A stretch of 64,000 nucleotides of DNA from Lentzea waywayandensis (GTDB lineage: Bacteria > Actinomycetota > Actinomycetes > Mycobacteriales > Pseudonocardiaceae), in the NCBI RefSeq assembly GCF_900115955.1, contig NZ_FOYL01000002.1, forward strand, positions 124,001 to 188,000, read 5' to 3'. This document shows positions 50,806 through 59,341 of this stretch, piece after piece. Numbering within the stretch: the first letter of the stretch is position 1; every line of letters begins with the position of its first letter. Made by a program: the position numbers and the translations under genes. The notes beneath the pieces are model-generated. The model had not been told where the DNA came from. It worked only from the letters and a program-made list of their open reading frames with translations, and searched no databases.

Positions 50806-52152
50806 ATGGGCGAGGTGTTGAGGCGGGCGGACAGCTCGCTCGGCGAGGGGAAGCGCTATGCGAAGATCGAGACGGGTTTTGCCTGGCTGCGTCTGATCGG
50901 GGCGGCCCTGGTCGTCATCGAGCACAGCTTCCCGCTGGTTCGCCCGGCCGAGATCGGCATGTTCCCCGAGAGGTGGAACCTCTCGCCGGGCTACTTCGCG
51001 CTGATGGCCTTCTTCGCCATGAGCGGCTACCAGATCGCCGACAGCTGGCATCGCGACGCCTCGTGGTGGCGCTACCTGCTCAAGCGGGCGCTGCGGATCT
51101 GGCCTCCCCTGCTCGTGGTCGTGATGATCAGCGCGTTCGTGATCGGCCCGCTCGTGACGGTGCTGAGCCCGGCCGAGTACTGGCGCAGCCACGAGACGTG
51201 GGGTTACGTCGTCAACAACGCGGGTCTGTACACGTTGCAGCACACGCTTCCGGGCGTGTTCGCGAACAACCCGTTCCCCTGGTCGGTCAACGGTTCCATC
51301 TGGACGTTGCCGATGGAGACCACCGGCTACCTGATCGTGCTGGCCGCCGGGCTCGTCGGCGCGATGGGCAAGGGCCGGCTCGCGCTCGTCCCGATCCTGG
51401 CGGTGTTCGTCGTGCTGGACGGGTTCGGGCAGGCGCGCGTCGGGTACAACGGGGTCTTCGGCGGCCTGCTCAGCCTGCCGCTGGCGCCGCTGGTCACGTA
51501 CATGGTGCCGTTCGTGCTGGGCATGATCTTCTTCGCCTACCGGGACCGGATCCAGTTCCGGCCGTTGGTCGCGTACGGCCTGTGCGCGCTGTACCTGATC
51601 ACCAACTTCACCCCACCGCTGGAGCCCGCCGCGCGCTTCGTGCTGCCGCTGGCCGCAGGCTACGGCGCGGTCACCTGGGCGCGCCACTGGCCGCGCAGGC
51701 TCGCCGGACACGACGAGTGGGTCTACGGCAGCTACGGCATGTACATCTGGGGCATGCCGGTGCAGCAGCTGTACGTGCTGGCCGGGGTGCGCGACCCGTG
51801 GCTGCTGATGGCCGTGTCGGTGCCGACGGCCTACCTGCTCGGCCTGCTGTCGTGGCGGTTGGTCGAGAAGCCGACCCAGCAGTTGCGCGGCTACCTGAAA
51901 CCCCCGGCCGGACCGTCCCAGGAACAGCCCCGGCCTCAGGTCGTGCAACCCCCTGCCGAACGTCGGCAGCCGGATCGCCGACACGTCCTCGGCGGGCCGT
52001 CCGAACACCCGGCAGATCAGGAACGCCTCCCGTACCCACGCCGTCACGTGAACCAGCGCCACCGCTACAGCGGCGACCTGCGCGACGACGTTCACAGCCG
52101 CGCCACCCCGGCCTGGATCGACCCGTCCGAGGTGCCGAGACGCGTCGAGTGA
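50806..52152 (+). CDS. Acyltransferase-3 family membrane protein with aberrant C-terminal tail
   Basis: A 448-residue frame. Residues 20-362 form an acyltransferase-3 protein: FAWLRLIGAALVVIEHSFPL with the catalytic-type histidine H40, about ten membrane helices, and a natural end near WRLVEKPTQQLRGYL. Such enzymes O-acylate sugars or lipids at the membrane. From about residue 366 the sequence turns hydrophilic and low-complexity (PPAGPSQEQPRPQVVQPPAERRQPDRR). This stretch lies exactly antisense to a DUF1304 gene remnant, so the tail is run-on translation after loss of the original 3' end. Confidence 0.85.
   Translation: MGEVLRRADSSLGEGKRYAKIETGFAWLRLIGAALVVIEHSFPLVRPAEIGMFPERWNLSPGYFALMAFFAMSGYQIADSWHRDASWWRYLLKRALRIWPPLLVVVMISAFVIGPLVTVLSPAEYWRSHETWGYVVNNAGLYTLQHTLPGVFANNPFPWSVNGSIWTLPMETTGYLIVLAAGLVGAMGKGRLALVPILAVFVVLDGFGQARVGYNGVFGGLLSLPLAPLVTYMVPFVLGMIFFAYRDRIQFRPLVAYGLCALYLITNFTPPLEPAARFVLPLAAGYGAVTWARHWPRRLAGHDEWVYGSYGMYIWGMPVQQLYVLAGVRDPWLLMAVSVPTAYLLGLLSWRLVEKPTQQLRGYLKPPAGPSQEQPRPQVVQPPAERRQPDRRHVLGGPSEHPADQERLPYPRRHVNQRHRYSGDLRDDVHSRATPAWIDPSEVPRRVE
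51916..52095 (-). pseudogene. DUF1304 membrane protein remnant (N-terminal 60 codons)
   Basis: The minus strand reads MNVVAQVAAVAVALVHVTAW, then REAFLICRVFGRPAEDVSAI and FGRGLHDLRPGLFLG. This is the start and first loop of DUF1304 membrane proteins (family pattern MN-VAQV--ALVHV--WV-E--L...FG...N-G-YNL-LA). After about codon 60 the similarity stops, and the frame merely continues through the antisense of the acyltransferase gene. A deletion seems to have removed the 3' ends of both convergent genes. Assignment is from remembered family features. Confidence 0.5.
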
Positions 52153-52308
52153 TGTGGACGGGGATGGCGTCTTCGTGGCGTTCCGCGCTCATGCCCACAA
52201 ACGGACGTCAGCGGCTCCGTCGGGCGTGATCCGCGATCCGCGATGAGTAACAGCCCGGTCCGTGGTCTGCACCTGCGTCCACCTTCCGCGCACGTTCTGG
52301 AGGCACCA

Positions 52309-52974
52309 GTGAAGCTCATGCTCACCTCAGGCGGCGTCACGAACCCGAGCATCCACTCGGCGCTCGTGCAGCTTCTCGGCAAGCCGATCTCCGAGTCCCA
52401 CGCCCTCTGCGTGCCGACAGCCCAGTGGGGGAACCCGATGAGCAGTCCCGCATCGGTGCGGGGATTCGTGGCCGCCGCCGATCCCAGGTCGCGGCACTCC
52501 TCCGGCCTGGGCTGGGCGTCGCTCGGCCTCCTCGAGCTCACCGCCCTGCCCACCATCGACGCGCAGCGATGGGTTCCCTGGGTCCGCGAGGCGGACGTGC
52601 TCCTGGTCAACGGCGGCGACGCGACGTACCTGTGCCACTGGATGCGCGAGTCCGGGCTGGCAGATCTGCTGCCTTCCCTGCACGACACGGTCTGGGTGGG
52701 CGTGAGCGCCGGAAGCATGGTGCTGACACCCCGCATCGGGACGGACTTCGTCGAGTGGCCCGCGGCTCCGGACGACCGCACCCTGGGGGTCGTCGACTTC
52801 TCGATCTTCCCGCACCTGGAGGTCTTCCCCACGAACACCATGGCCGACGCGGAGCGGTGGGCCGCAGACATCGGCGTCCCCTCCTACGCGATCGACGACC
52901 AGACGGCCGTCACGGTCGTCGACGGCTCCGTCGAGGTGGTCTCCGAGGGGCAGTGGACGAAGTTCGAGGCATAG
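52309..52974 (+). CDS. S51-family peptidase E-like protein
   Basis: A 221-residue protein related to aspartyl dipeptidase (PepE). The nucleophile serine lies in the elbow VGVSAGSMVL, preceded by LLVNGGDATYLCHWM. An acidic residue and histidine follow in FSIFPHLEVFP. GTG 52309 is chosen because GGAGG lies 5 nt upstream; a longer frame from 52243 has no ribosome site. It would cleave N-terminal Asp-X dipeptides in the cytoplasm, or act in a related salvage role. Confidence 0.85.
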   Translation: MKLMLTSGGVTNPSIHSALVQLLGKPISESHALCVPTAQWGNPMSSPASVRGFVAAADPRSRHSSGLGWASLGLLELTALPTIDAQRWVPWVREADVLLVNGGDATYLCHWMRESGLADLLPSLHDTVWVGVSAGSMVLTPRIGTDFVEWPAAPDDRTLGVVDFSIFPHLEVFPTNTMADAERWAADIGVPSYAIDDQTAVTVVDGSVEVVSEGQWTKFEA

Positions 52975-53041
52975 CCACCTGGTCGGCTCCGCCTGACGCC
53001 CGGACAACCTCCCCGCCACCGCCTGGCCTCGAGGACAGGCG

Positions 53042-54799
53042 TCAGCGGGTCGACGCCGACCGGAACGAGCCCGCGGTGTAGGCATCGCGGCACCCGGCTC
53101 GCAGCAGTTTGCCGCTGGAGCTGCGCGGCAACGTCCCCGGCTCGACGAACGCGATGTCGTCCACGCGCACCCCGTGTCCGGAGTGGACGGTCCGGCGCAG
53201 CGCCATCGCCACCTCGTCCTCGTCGGCGGCGGCGAGCACCTCCGCCAGCACCACCACCCGTTCCCGTTCCCCGTCGTCGACGGCGAGGACGCAGCAGCCG
53301 AGCACGGCCGGATGCGCGGTCTCCGCCGACGCCTCGAGATCGTGCGGGTGGTGGTTCGCACCGGCGATGATGATCACCTCCTTGGCCCGGCCGGTCACGA
53401 ACAGCTCGCCGTCCCAGCGAAAACCGGTGTCGCCGGTGCGCAGGAACGGACCGCGCCTGCCGGGCAGGTCCGCGTGGAACACCTCGTCCGGCCTGTTCCA
53501 GTAGCCGGTGCCCACGCTCCGGCCCTGCACGAAGATCTCGCCCACCTGACCTTCCGCGCATTCCTGCGAGGTCACCTGGTCGGCCACCACGAGCGTGATC
53601 GACGGTGGGACGGGACCACAGCTCACCAGGCGCCGGCCGCCGGGAGGGTCGACCGGCCGTGCTCGCCCCCTGCTCAACGTCTCGGGGTCGCAGCGCAAGG
53701 TCAACGGCCCCTCTCCCACCACGGAACTGGTGACCATCACGGTCGACTCCGCGAGGCCGTATCCCGGCACGAGCGCGCCCCTGCGGAAACCGGAGGGAGC
53801 GAACACCTCGCAGAACCGGTCGAGCGTCTGGGCCCTGACCGGTTCGCCGCCGATGAGTGCCATCTCCCAGCCGCTCAGGTCGAGGCCTGCCAGCTGGACC
53901 TCGGCGATGCGCCGCACGCAGAGGTCGAGCGCGAAGTTCGGCGCGCAGCTGTCGGCCCTGCCCACCTGCGAGATCAGCCGCAGCCAGCTGACCGGGCTGC
54001 GGACGAAGACCCCGGCGGGGAACAGGAGTGCGGACCGGCCGGCGTAGAGAGGGTCGAGCACGCCTCCGATCAGGCCCATGTTGTAGTGCGACGGCAGCCA
54101 GGAGACGCTCGTCGGCCGGCGCAGCCCCTGCTCGTCGGACGCCCGGTACAGGTTGTCGTGGATCAGCGCGAGGTTGTGCAGGACGTTGCCGTGCGTCAGC
54201 GTCACGCCCTTGGGCTCGCCGGTGGATCCGGAGGAGTACTGGAGATACGCCGGCGTGTTGATGCCGACCGAGGGCGGCTTCCACCGGTCCGCGTGCACCG
54301 GATCCGTCTCGTCGACCGCCAGCCGTACCAGGCCGGCGAGCGCCGGGGACTCCTCGACCACCGCGAGGCACTTGGCGAACGTGAGACCGGTGGAGAGCAG
54401 CAGCTCGGGCTCGCAGCTCGCGACGATCGACTCGATGCGGCCCACCTTCAGGCTGGTCCGGGTGCCGTCGAGCGGCGCGACCGGCACGGCGATCAGACCG
54501 GCGTACAGGCAGCCGAGGAACGCCACGTGGAAGTCGAGACCGGGTTCGAAGCACAGCAACGCTCGCGTGCCGGGCTGTGCGTGATCGGCGAGGAGCACTG
54601 CCAGCGCCCGCGCCCGGCGGTCGAGGTCGGCCAGCGTCAGGGCGTCCCACTCCGTTCGCCCGTCGGCGTAGAACGAGTACGCGCGCAGCTCGGGTTCGGC
54701 CGCGGCGCGGGCCTGGCACAGCTCGACCAGCGTGGTGAACTTGTGCCTGTCCCCGGCGACACCCTTCGGCAGCCGCACCCCGTCGCGGATGTGCATCAC
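53042..54799 (-). CDS. Fatty-acyl-AMP ligase-like protein (first of tandem pair)
   Basis: A 585-residue adenylate-forming enzyme of the FAAL branch without a carrier domain. It keeps SSGSTGEPKG (189-198), GYGLAEST, RTGD (454-457), a GRAKE segment and K564 (SSSGK). The FAAL motif HDMG in WLP..(Y/F)HDMGLIGG is changed to SHYNMG (237-242), so the histidine and aspartate are lost. It should activate a fatty acid as acyl-AMP, if active. It overlaps the neighbouring ligase gene by 4 bases. No acyl carrier protein is encoded nearby. Confidence 0.88.
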   Translation of the reverse strand: MMHIRDGVRLPKGVAGDRHKFTTLVELCQARAAAEPELRAYSFYADGRTEWDALTLADLDRRARALAVLLADHAQPGTRALLCFEPGLDFHVAFLGCLYAGLIAVPVAPLDGTRTSLKVGRIESIVASCEPELLLSTGLTFAKCLAVVEESPALAGLVRLAVDETDPVHADRWKPPSVGINTPAYLQYSSGSTGEPKGVTLTHGNVLHNLALIHDNLYRASDEQGLRRPTSVSWLPSHYNMGLIGGVLDPLYAGRSALLFPAGVFVRSPVSWLRLISQVGRADSCAPNFALDLCVRRIAEVQLAGLDLSGWEMALIGGEPVRAQTLDRFCEVFAPSGFRRGALVPGYGLAESTVMVTSSVVGEGPLTLRCDPETLSRGRARPVDPPGGRRLVSCGPVPPSITLVVADQVTSQECAEGQVGEIFVQGRSVGTGYWNRPDEVFHADLPGRRGPFLRTGDTGFRWDGELFVTGRAKEVIIIAGANHHPHDLEASAETAHPAVLGCCVLAVDDGERERVVVLAEVLAAADEDEVAMALRRTVHSGHGVRVDDIAFVEPGTLPRSSSGKLLRAGCRDAYTAGSFRSASTR

Positions 54800-56478
54800 T
54801 TGTCTCCCAACTTGAGCGAACGACAGGCGGCCCTGCGGAGCTTTCCGCTCGTGGTGAGCGGCAACGTGCCGGGTGCGAGCAGCGCGACCCGGCCGAGCAC
54901 GACGCCGTGTTCCGCCTGCACGGTCGCCGCGACGGCGTTCCTGATCTCGTCGCGGGACGTGGTGCGGTGCCGGTGCTCGACTTCGGCGAGCACCACGACG
55001 TTCTCCCCGTCCATCACCGCGCAGGCCGCTCGCACACCGGGATGGCTGCCCACCGCGGTCGCCTCGACGTCGTACGGGTAGAGCTGGCGGCCGTCCACGT
55101 CGAGCAGATCAGGGATCCGGCAGGTGACGAAGAGCTGGCCCTCGAACAGGAATCCCAGGTTTCCGGTGCGCAGGAACCGGTTCCCGGCGACCTGCGCGCC
55201 GAAGGTCCGGTCGGTGCCGGCGGGATCGTCCCAGTACCCGGCTCCGATGCTCGGTCCGGACACCAGGATCTCGCCGACCTCGTCGTCGCCGAGCGGCTCG
55301 CGGGTCTCCGGGTCCGCGATGACCACCTCCAGCGACGGGTCCGGTTCGCCGCAGCCGACCAGGCTGCGCGCGCCGGCACCGCTGGTCGCCCGCGCGACTC
55401 TCCCCCGTTCCAGCGCCCGGGTGTCGAACGGGCGCACGACCGGTTGGCCCTCCAGCGGACCACCGCTGACCAGCACGGTCGACTCCGCCATGCCGTAGCT
55501 GGGGAAGAACGCCTCCCGGCGGAACCCGCACGGGGCGAAGCGCGCCGCGAACCTGTCGATCGTCGACGCGCGCAACGGCTCGTCGCTGATCGCGGCGATG
55601 CGCCAGCGGCTCAGGTCCAGGCCGTCCCGCTGATCGTCCGTCACCCGGCGCAGGCACAGCTCGTAGCCGAGGCTGGGCGCCGCGGCGATCTCCGCACCGT
55701 AGTTGGAGATCGCCCGCAGCCAGTTGGCCGGCACCCGCGCGAAGGACTGCGCGGACATCAGCACGGACAGCTGGCCGAGGTAGAGCGGTTGGAGCACACC
55801 GCCGATGAGCCCCATGTCGTGGAACACCGGCAGCCACGACACGGTCGGCGCGAGTCGGCCGTAGTCCTCGTCCGGCCGCGAGCCGCCACGGACGATGAGC
55901 GCGAGGTTGTGCAGCACGCCCGCGTGCGTCAGGACGACTCCCTTCGGCCTGCCCGTCGTGCCGGAGGTGTACTGCAGGTAGGCGATCTCGTTCGACTGGT
56001 CCGGGGCGCACCACTCGGCGCCGTCGTCGGTGACGGAGTCCGTGGCGAGCGCGGTCACGGGCCGATCGCCGAGAATCGCGTGCTGGCTCGCCAGAGTGTC
56101 CGCTGTGGACAGCAGCAACGCCGGCCGGCAGTCGTCGGCGATCGCGATCAACCGGCTGTGCCGCGCGTCGTCGGCCGCCCGCCGCACGGGAGGTGCCGGC
56201 ACGGCGATGATCCCGGCGTACAGACAGCCGACGAACGCCGCCACGAACTCGATTCCGGGTGGATGGCACAGCAGCGCGCGTGATCCGGGCGCGGCCAGTG
56301 ACCGCAGCCGCGCGGCGATCGCGCAAGCCCGGCGATCGAGCTCCGCGTAGGTGAGCGAGGCAGATTCCACGACACCGCTCTCCAGAAACACGAACGCGCG
56401 TTCCTCACCTCTGGACGTCGCCTGACGACGGCACAGCTCCGCCAGGTTCGCCACGTCGGCCACCACTTCCGCTGACAC
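54796..56478 (-). CDS. Fatty-acyl-AMP ligase-like protein (second of tandem pair)
   Basis: A 560-residue paralogue of the ligase at 53042, beginning at a GTG with GGGAG upstream. It keeps TSGTTGRPKG (171-180), FHDMG (219-223), SYGMAEST and K546 (TTSGK). The ribose-binding RTGD is RTGN (437-440), the GR(I/x)KD hinge is CRIPD (453-457), and GGEPV is SDEPL. These changes affect other positions than those altered in its partner. The pair may work as a complex, with only one performing adenylation. It is the first gene of the leftward unit. Confidence 0.88.
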   Translation of the reverse strand: MSAEVVADVANLAELCRRQATSRGEERAFVFLESGVVESASLTYAELDRRACAIAARLRSLAAPGSRALLCHPPGIEFVAAFVGCLYAGIIAVPAPPVRRAADDARHSRLIAIADDCRPALLLSTADTLASQHAILGDRPVTALATDSVTDDGAEWCAPDQSNEIAYLQYTSGTTGRPKGVVLTHAGVLHNLALIVRGGSRPDEDYGRLAPTVSWLPVFHDMGLIGGVLQPLYLGQLSVLMSAQSFARVPANWLRAISNYGAEIAAAPSLGYELCLRRVTDDQRDGLDLSRWRIAAISDEPLRASTIDRFAARFAPCGFRREAFFPSYGMAESTVLVSGGPLEGQPVVRPFDTRALERGRVARATSGAGARSLVGCGEPDPSLEVVIADPETREPLGDDEVGEILVSGPSIGAGYWDDPAGTDRTFGAQVAGNRFLRTGNLGFLFEGQLFVTCRIPDLLDVDGRQLYPYDVEATAVGSHPGVRAACAVMDGENVVVLAEVEHRHRTTSRDEIRNAVAATVQAEHGVVLGRVALLAPGTLPLTTSGKLRRAACRSLKLGDK

Positions 56479-56519
56479 CGCGCATCAACTCCCGCCATCG
56501 TGATTTTCCTTGCGGTGCG

Positions 56520-56534
56520 GACGTTACGGAGATC
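56520..56534. promoter_or_regulatory. Shared 15-nt element, copy 1 (FAAL/KAS divergent region)
   Basis: GACGTTACGGAGATC on the plus strand (GATCTCCGTAACGTC on minus) recurs with one change at 59342-59356 in the other divergent region of the locus. It begins 42 bp from the ligase start. It could be a promoter element or the binding site of the AraC-type or orphan regulator encoded here. Confidence 0.5.
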
Positions 56535-56549
56535 CGGCGGCGCCGTAAT

Positions 56550-56587
56550 CGGTCGCGCGACGGAGGTCGGGCTCCGTCGCGCGACCG
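56550..56587. promoter_or_regulatory. Perfect 16-bp inverted repeat with 6-nt loop
   Basis: CGGTCGCGCGACGGAG and its exact reverse complement CTCCGTCGCGCGACCG flank GTCGGG in the divergent FAAL/KAS region. It ends 36 bp before the ATG at 56624. As RNA it would be a very stable hairpin in the KAS leader; as DNA it could be an operator. It is not after any gene, so it is not an ordinary terminator. Confidence 0.7.
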
Positions 56588-56623
56588 CTGCCACGGCGGC
56601 GGTCGCGGTGGTCTCCTCGATGC

Positions 56624-57904
56624 ATGTCATACGAGAGCACGTTCCTCGACTTCTCCCTGCTGCACCCGTCGTTGCCCCCACTACCGGGAGGAGAGGAGGA
56701 GATCGTCGTGACCGGCCTCGGCATGTCGACTCCCCAGGGCGGCGACGTCCAGTCCACTTGGGACGGACTCCTCGCCGGCAGCTCCGGTGTGCGCCTGCTC
56801 GACCCGGCGTGGGCCGCCGACCTGCCGGTGCGGATCGGCGCGCCGGTGCACGAGGATCCCGGGCCGTCGCTCGACCGCGTGGCGCGCCGCCGGATGGACC
56901 GCTGTCAGCAGCTCGCCGTCGTCGTGGCACGGCAGGCGTGGGCGGACGCCGGCGCGCCGGACGTGGAACCCGAACGGCTGGCGGTCGTGTTCGGCACCGG
57001 GCTGGGCGGTGGCGGAACGCTGGTCGAGCAGTACGACCGGTGTCAGGAGCTCGGCCCTGACCGCGTCTCGCCGTTCACGGTCACGATGCTCATGCCGAAC
57101 GGGCCCGCGGCCGCGGTGAGCATGGATCTCGGTGCGCGAGGAGGCGCGCACGCTCCCACCAGCGCGTGCGCGTCCGGAGCGGAGGCGATCGCGCTCGGTG
57201 CCGCACTGCTGCGCCGCGATCTCGCGGACGTCGTCGTCGCGGGTGGCACCGAAGCGTGCCTGGGCAGGCTGTCGATCGCGGCGTTCGCCAGGATGGGAGC
57301 GTTGTCCCGCAGGCACGACGAGCCGGAACGCGCGTCGCGGCCGTTCGACTCGGGCCGGGACGGGTTCGTCATGGCGGAGGGCGCGGGCGCGCTCGTGCTG
57401 GAACGCCGGTCGTTCGCCAAGGCACGAGCGGCGAAGATCGCCGCCCGGCTCGCCGGCACCGGCATGACCTCCGACGCCCACGACATGACCGCGCCGTCAC
57501 CGGACGGCCAGATCCGCGCCATCCGGCACGCTCTGCGCTCGGCCGGGCTGAGCCCGTACGACGTCACTCACGTCAACGCGCACGCACCGGGCACCCAGGT
57601 CGGCGACCGCGTCGAGGCGGCCGCCGTCCTGGAGGCACTGGGCCCGCACCCGCTGGTCACCGCGACGAAGTCGGTGACCGGTCACCTCATCGGTGGTGCG
57701 GGCGCGGTCGAGGCGATCTTCACCGTGCTCGCGGTGCGGGACGGTGTCGTCCCGCCGACGCGCAACCTCGACGACCAGGACTCCGACGTGAAGCTGGAGA
57801 TCGTCACCGAACGGCCGCGGCACGCGCGGATCGGGGCGGCGATCTCCAACTCGTTCGGCTTCGGGGGCCACAACGTCGTGCTCGCGTTCACCCGGTCCGG
57901 CTGA
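56624..57904 (+). CDS. Beta-ketoacyl-ACP synthase (KAS I/II type)
   Basis: A 426-residue thiolase-fold condensing enzyme. The catalytic triad is complete: C182 in TSACASGA, H320 in VNAHAPGT and H354 in TKSVTGHLIGGAGA, with K349. The usual VNAHGTST loop is changed to VNAHAPGT. The ATG at 56624 gives a 27-residue extension before EIVVTGLG and has no ribosome site. A purine-rich stretch (GGGAGGAGAGGAGGAG) lies just before a GTG at 56708, but starting there would remove the first strand. It would extend an acyl chain on a carrier protein. Confidence 0.88.
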   Translation: MSYESTFLDFSLLHPSLPPLPGGEEEIVVTGLGMSTPQGGDVQSTWDGLLAGSSGVRLLDPAWAADLPVRIGAPVHEDPGPSLDRVARRRMDRCQQLAVVVARQAWADAGAPDVEPERLAVVFGTGLGGGGTLVEQYDRCQELGPDRVSPFTVTMLMPNGPAAAVSMDLGARGGAHAPTSACASGAEAIALGAALLRRDLADVVVAGGTEACLGRLSIAAFARMGALSRRHDEPERASRPFDSGRDGFVMAEGAGALVLERRSFAKARAAKIAARLAGTGMTSDAHDMTAPSPDGQIRAIRHALRSAGLSPYDVTHVNAHAPGTQVGDRVEAAAVLEALGPHPLVTATKSVTGHLIGGAGAVEAIFTVLAVRDGVVPPTRNLDDQDSDVKLEIVTERPRHARIGAAISNSFGFGGHNVVLAFTRSG

Positions 57905-58532
57905 GCAGTCCCAGGCGCTGGGCGAACAGTGCGGCGTGCATCCTGTTGGGCTGTCCCAGTTTCGCGAGGATGTGCGAGACGTGGGACTTGACCGTGGCAC
58001 AGGTGAGGTAGAGCTCCCGCGCGATCTCGTCGTTGCTGCGGCCCCGCGCCATCCGGGCGAGCACCTGCCGTTCCCGCTCACTCAGCAACCCCAGCCCGCG
58101 GTCCACCTCCTCCGGCGGCGGCAGGATCTCGAACCGGTCGAGCAGCCGCCCCGTCACCTCGGCGCAGAGGTACGCGTGCCCCCTCGCCACGGCCCGCACC
58201 GCGGCGAGGAGCTCCTCGTGGCTCGCGCGCTTGAGGAGGAACCCGCGGGCGCCGTCGGTCAGCACCCGGTGCAGTTGTTCGTCGTTGCCGTCCACGGCAA
58301 GCGCGATCACGCCACCGGTGACACACGATCTCAGCGGCGCCAGTGCCGTGACGTCGGCGGTGATCGCCACTCGTGGCCGATGTCGTTGCGCGAGCCGCAG
58401 CCCGTCGGTGGCGTGGCACGCTTCCCCCACCACGGCGATGTCGCCCGCTTCCTCGAGAGCGTGCCGGAATCCCCTGCGGACCAGGACCTCGTCGTCGATC
58501 AGCAGCACGGAGTCGCGCATCGGGGAGGACAT
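57888..58532 (-). CDS. Orphan NarL-type regulator with degenerate receiver
   Basis: A 214-residue response-regulator-like protein. The LuxR helix-turn-helix (LSERERQVLARMARGRSNDEIARELYLTCATVKSHVSHILAKLGQPNR) is intact. In the receiver, D13/D14 and K101 remain, but the phosphoacceptor position is altered (PRVAITADVTAL, alanine where aspartate is expected, D one residue late), and the switch threonine is alanine (VIALAV). Control by phosphorylation is unlikely; ligand binding is possible. It is coupled to fabG (TGATG) and overlaps the convergent KAS end by 17 bases. Confidence 0.88.
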   Translation of the reverse strand: MSSPMRDSVLLIDDEVLVRRGFRHALEEAGDIAVVGEACHATDGLRLAQRHRPRVAITADVTALAPLRSCVTGGVIALAVDGNDEQLHRVLTDGARGFLLKRASHEELLAAVRAVARGHAYLCAEVTGRLLDRFEILPPPEEVDRGLGLLSERERQVLARMARGRSNDEIARELYLTCATVKSHVSHILAKLGQPNRMHAALFAQRLGLLSRTG

Positions 58533-59236
58533 CAGTGCCCCATCCCCAGCCCGCCGTCGACCGGGATCACGGCCCCCGTCACGTACCGGGCCGAGTCACT
58601 GGCGAGCCACACCACCGCGGAGGCCACCTCGTCGGGCTCGGCGAACCGGCGCAACGGAATCGCCTCGCGGTACTGCTTGCCGTACTGCTCGGGCAGCGCC
58701 GCGGTCATGTCGGTGTTGACGTAGCCCGGTGCGACGACGTTCGCCGTGACACCCCGGCTGCCCAGCTCACGGGCGAGCGAACGGGCGAGCCCGATCAGTC
58801 CCGCCTTGCTGGCTGCGTAGTTCGTCAGCCCGGCGCTGCCGTACATGCCGACCACCGAGGACATGAAGATCATTCGTCCGCGGCGCGCTCGCACCATCGG
58901 CGCGGCGGCACGGCGGGCGCACCTCCACGCCCCGGTGAGGTTCGTGTCCAGCACCGAGGTGAACCTGTCCTCGGTCATGCGAGTGATCAGCGTGCTGTCG
59001 GTGATGCCGGCGTTCGCGACGAGGACGTCCACCGGTCCCAGCTCTGCCTCCACCGCGGTGAACGCCGCGTCGACCTGCTCGCCGTCGGTCACGTCGCACT
59101 TCACGCCGAACGCGCCCGGCGGGCACTCGCCGCCGCGGTGCGTCACCGCCACCTGGGCGCCGTCGCCGAGGAACGCCTCGGCGACCGCCCTGCCGATACC
59201 CCGGTTGCCGCCCGTCACCAGAACTGTGCGGATCAT
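58532..59236 (-). CDS. FabG-type 3-oxoacyl-ACP reductase
   Basis: A 234-residue short-chain dehydrogenase. NADP-binding TGGNRGIG (9-16), NAG, the catalytic serine in FMSSVVG, YAASK with tyrosine and lysine, and the VTGAVIPVDGGLGMGH end are all those of FabG. It reduces a beta-ketoacyl thioester, probably the product of the KAS encoded next to it. AAAGGAG precedes the ATG. It is co-transcribed with the orphan regulator. Confidence 0.92.
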   Translation of the reverse strand: MIRTVLVTGGNRGIGRAVAEAFLGDGAQVAVTHRGGECPPGAFGVKCDVTDGEQVDAAFTAVEAELGPVDVLVANAGITDSTLITRMTEDRFTSVLDTNLTGAWRCARRAAAPMVRARRGRMIFMSSVVGMYGSAGLTNYAASKAGLIGLARSLARELGSRGVTANVVAPGYVNTDMTAALPEQYGKQYREAIPLRRFAEPDEVASAVVWLASDSARYVTGAVIPVDGGLGMGH

Positions 59237-59341
59237 GGTGCTCCTTTCGGATCATCGGCGTCCGGGTGATGCCGCGAGTCGGTGACCCGGCCGCCCCTAT
59301 CGTGGGATCGGCTTCGGGCACCGGCGCCCTCAACCTGGTTC

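Noticed and set aside
50644..52095. Whole 483-codon minus-strand frame as one gene
   Set aside because: Only its first 60 or so codons resemble a protein family (DUF1304); the rest is the antisense of the acyltransferase gene.
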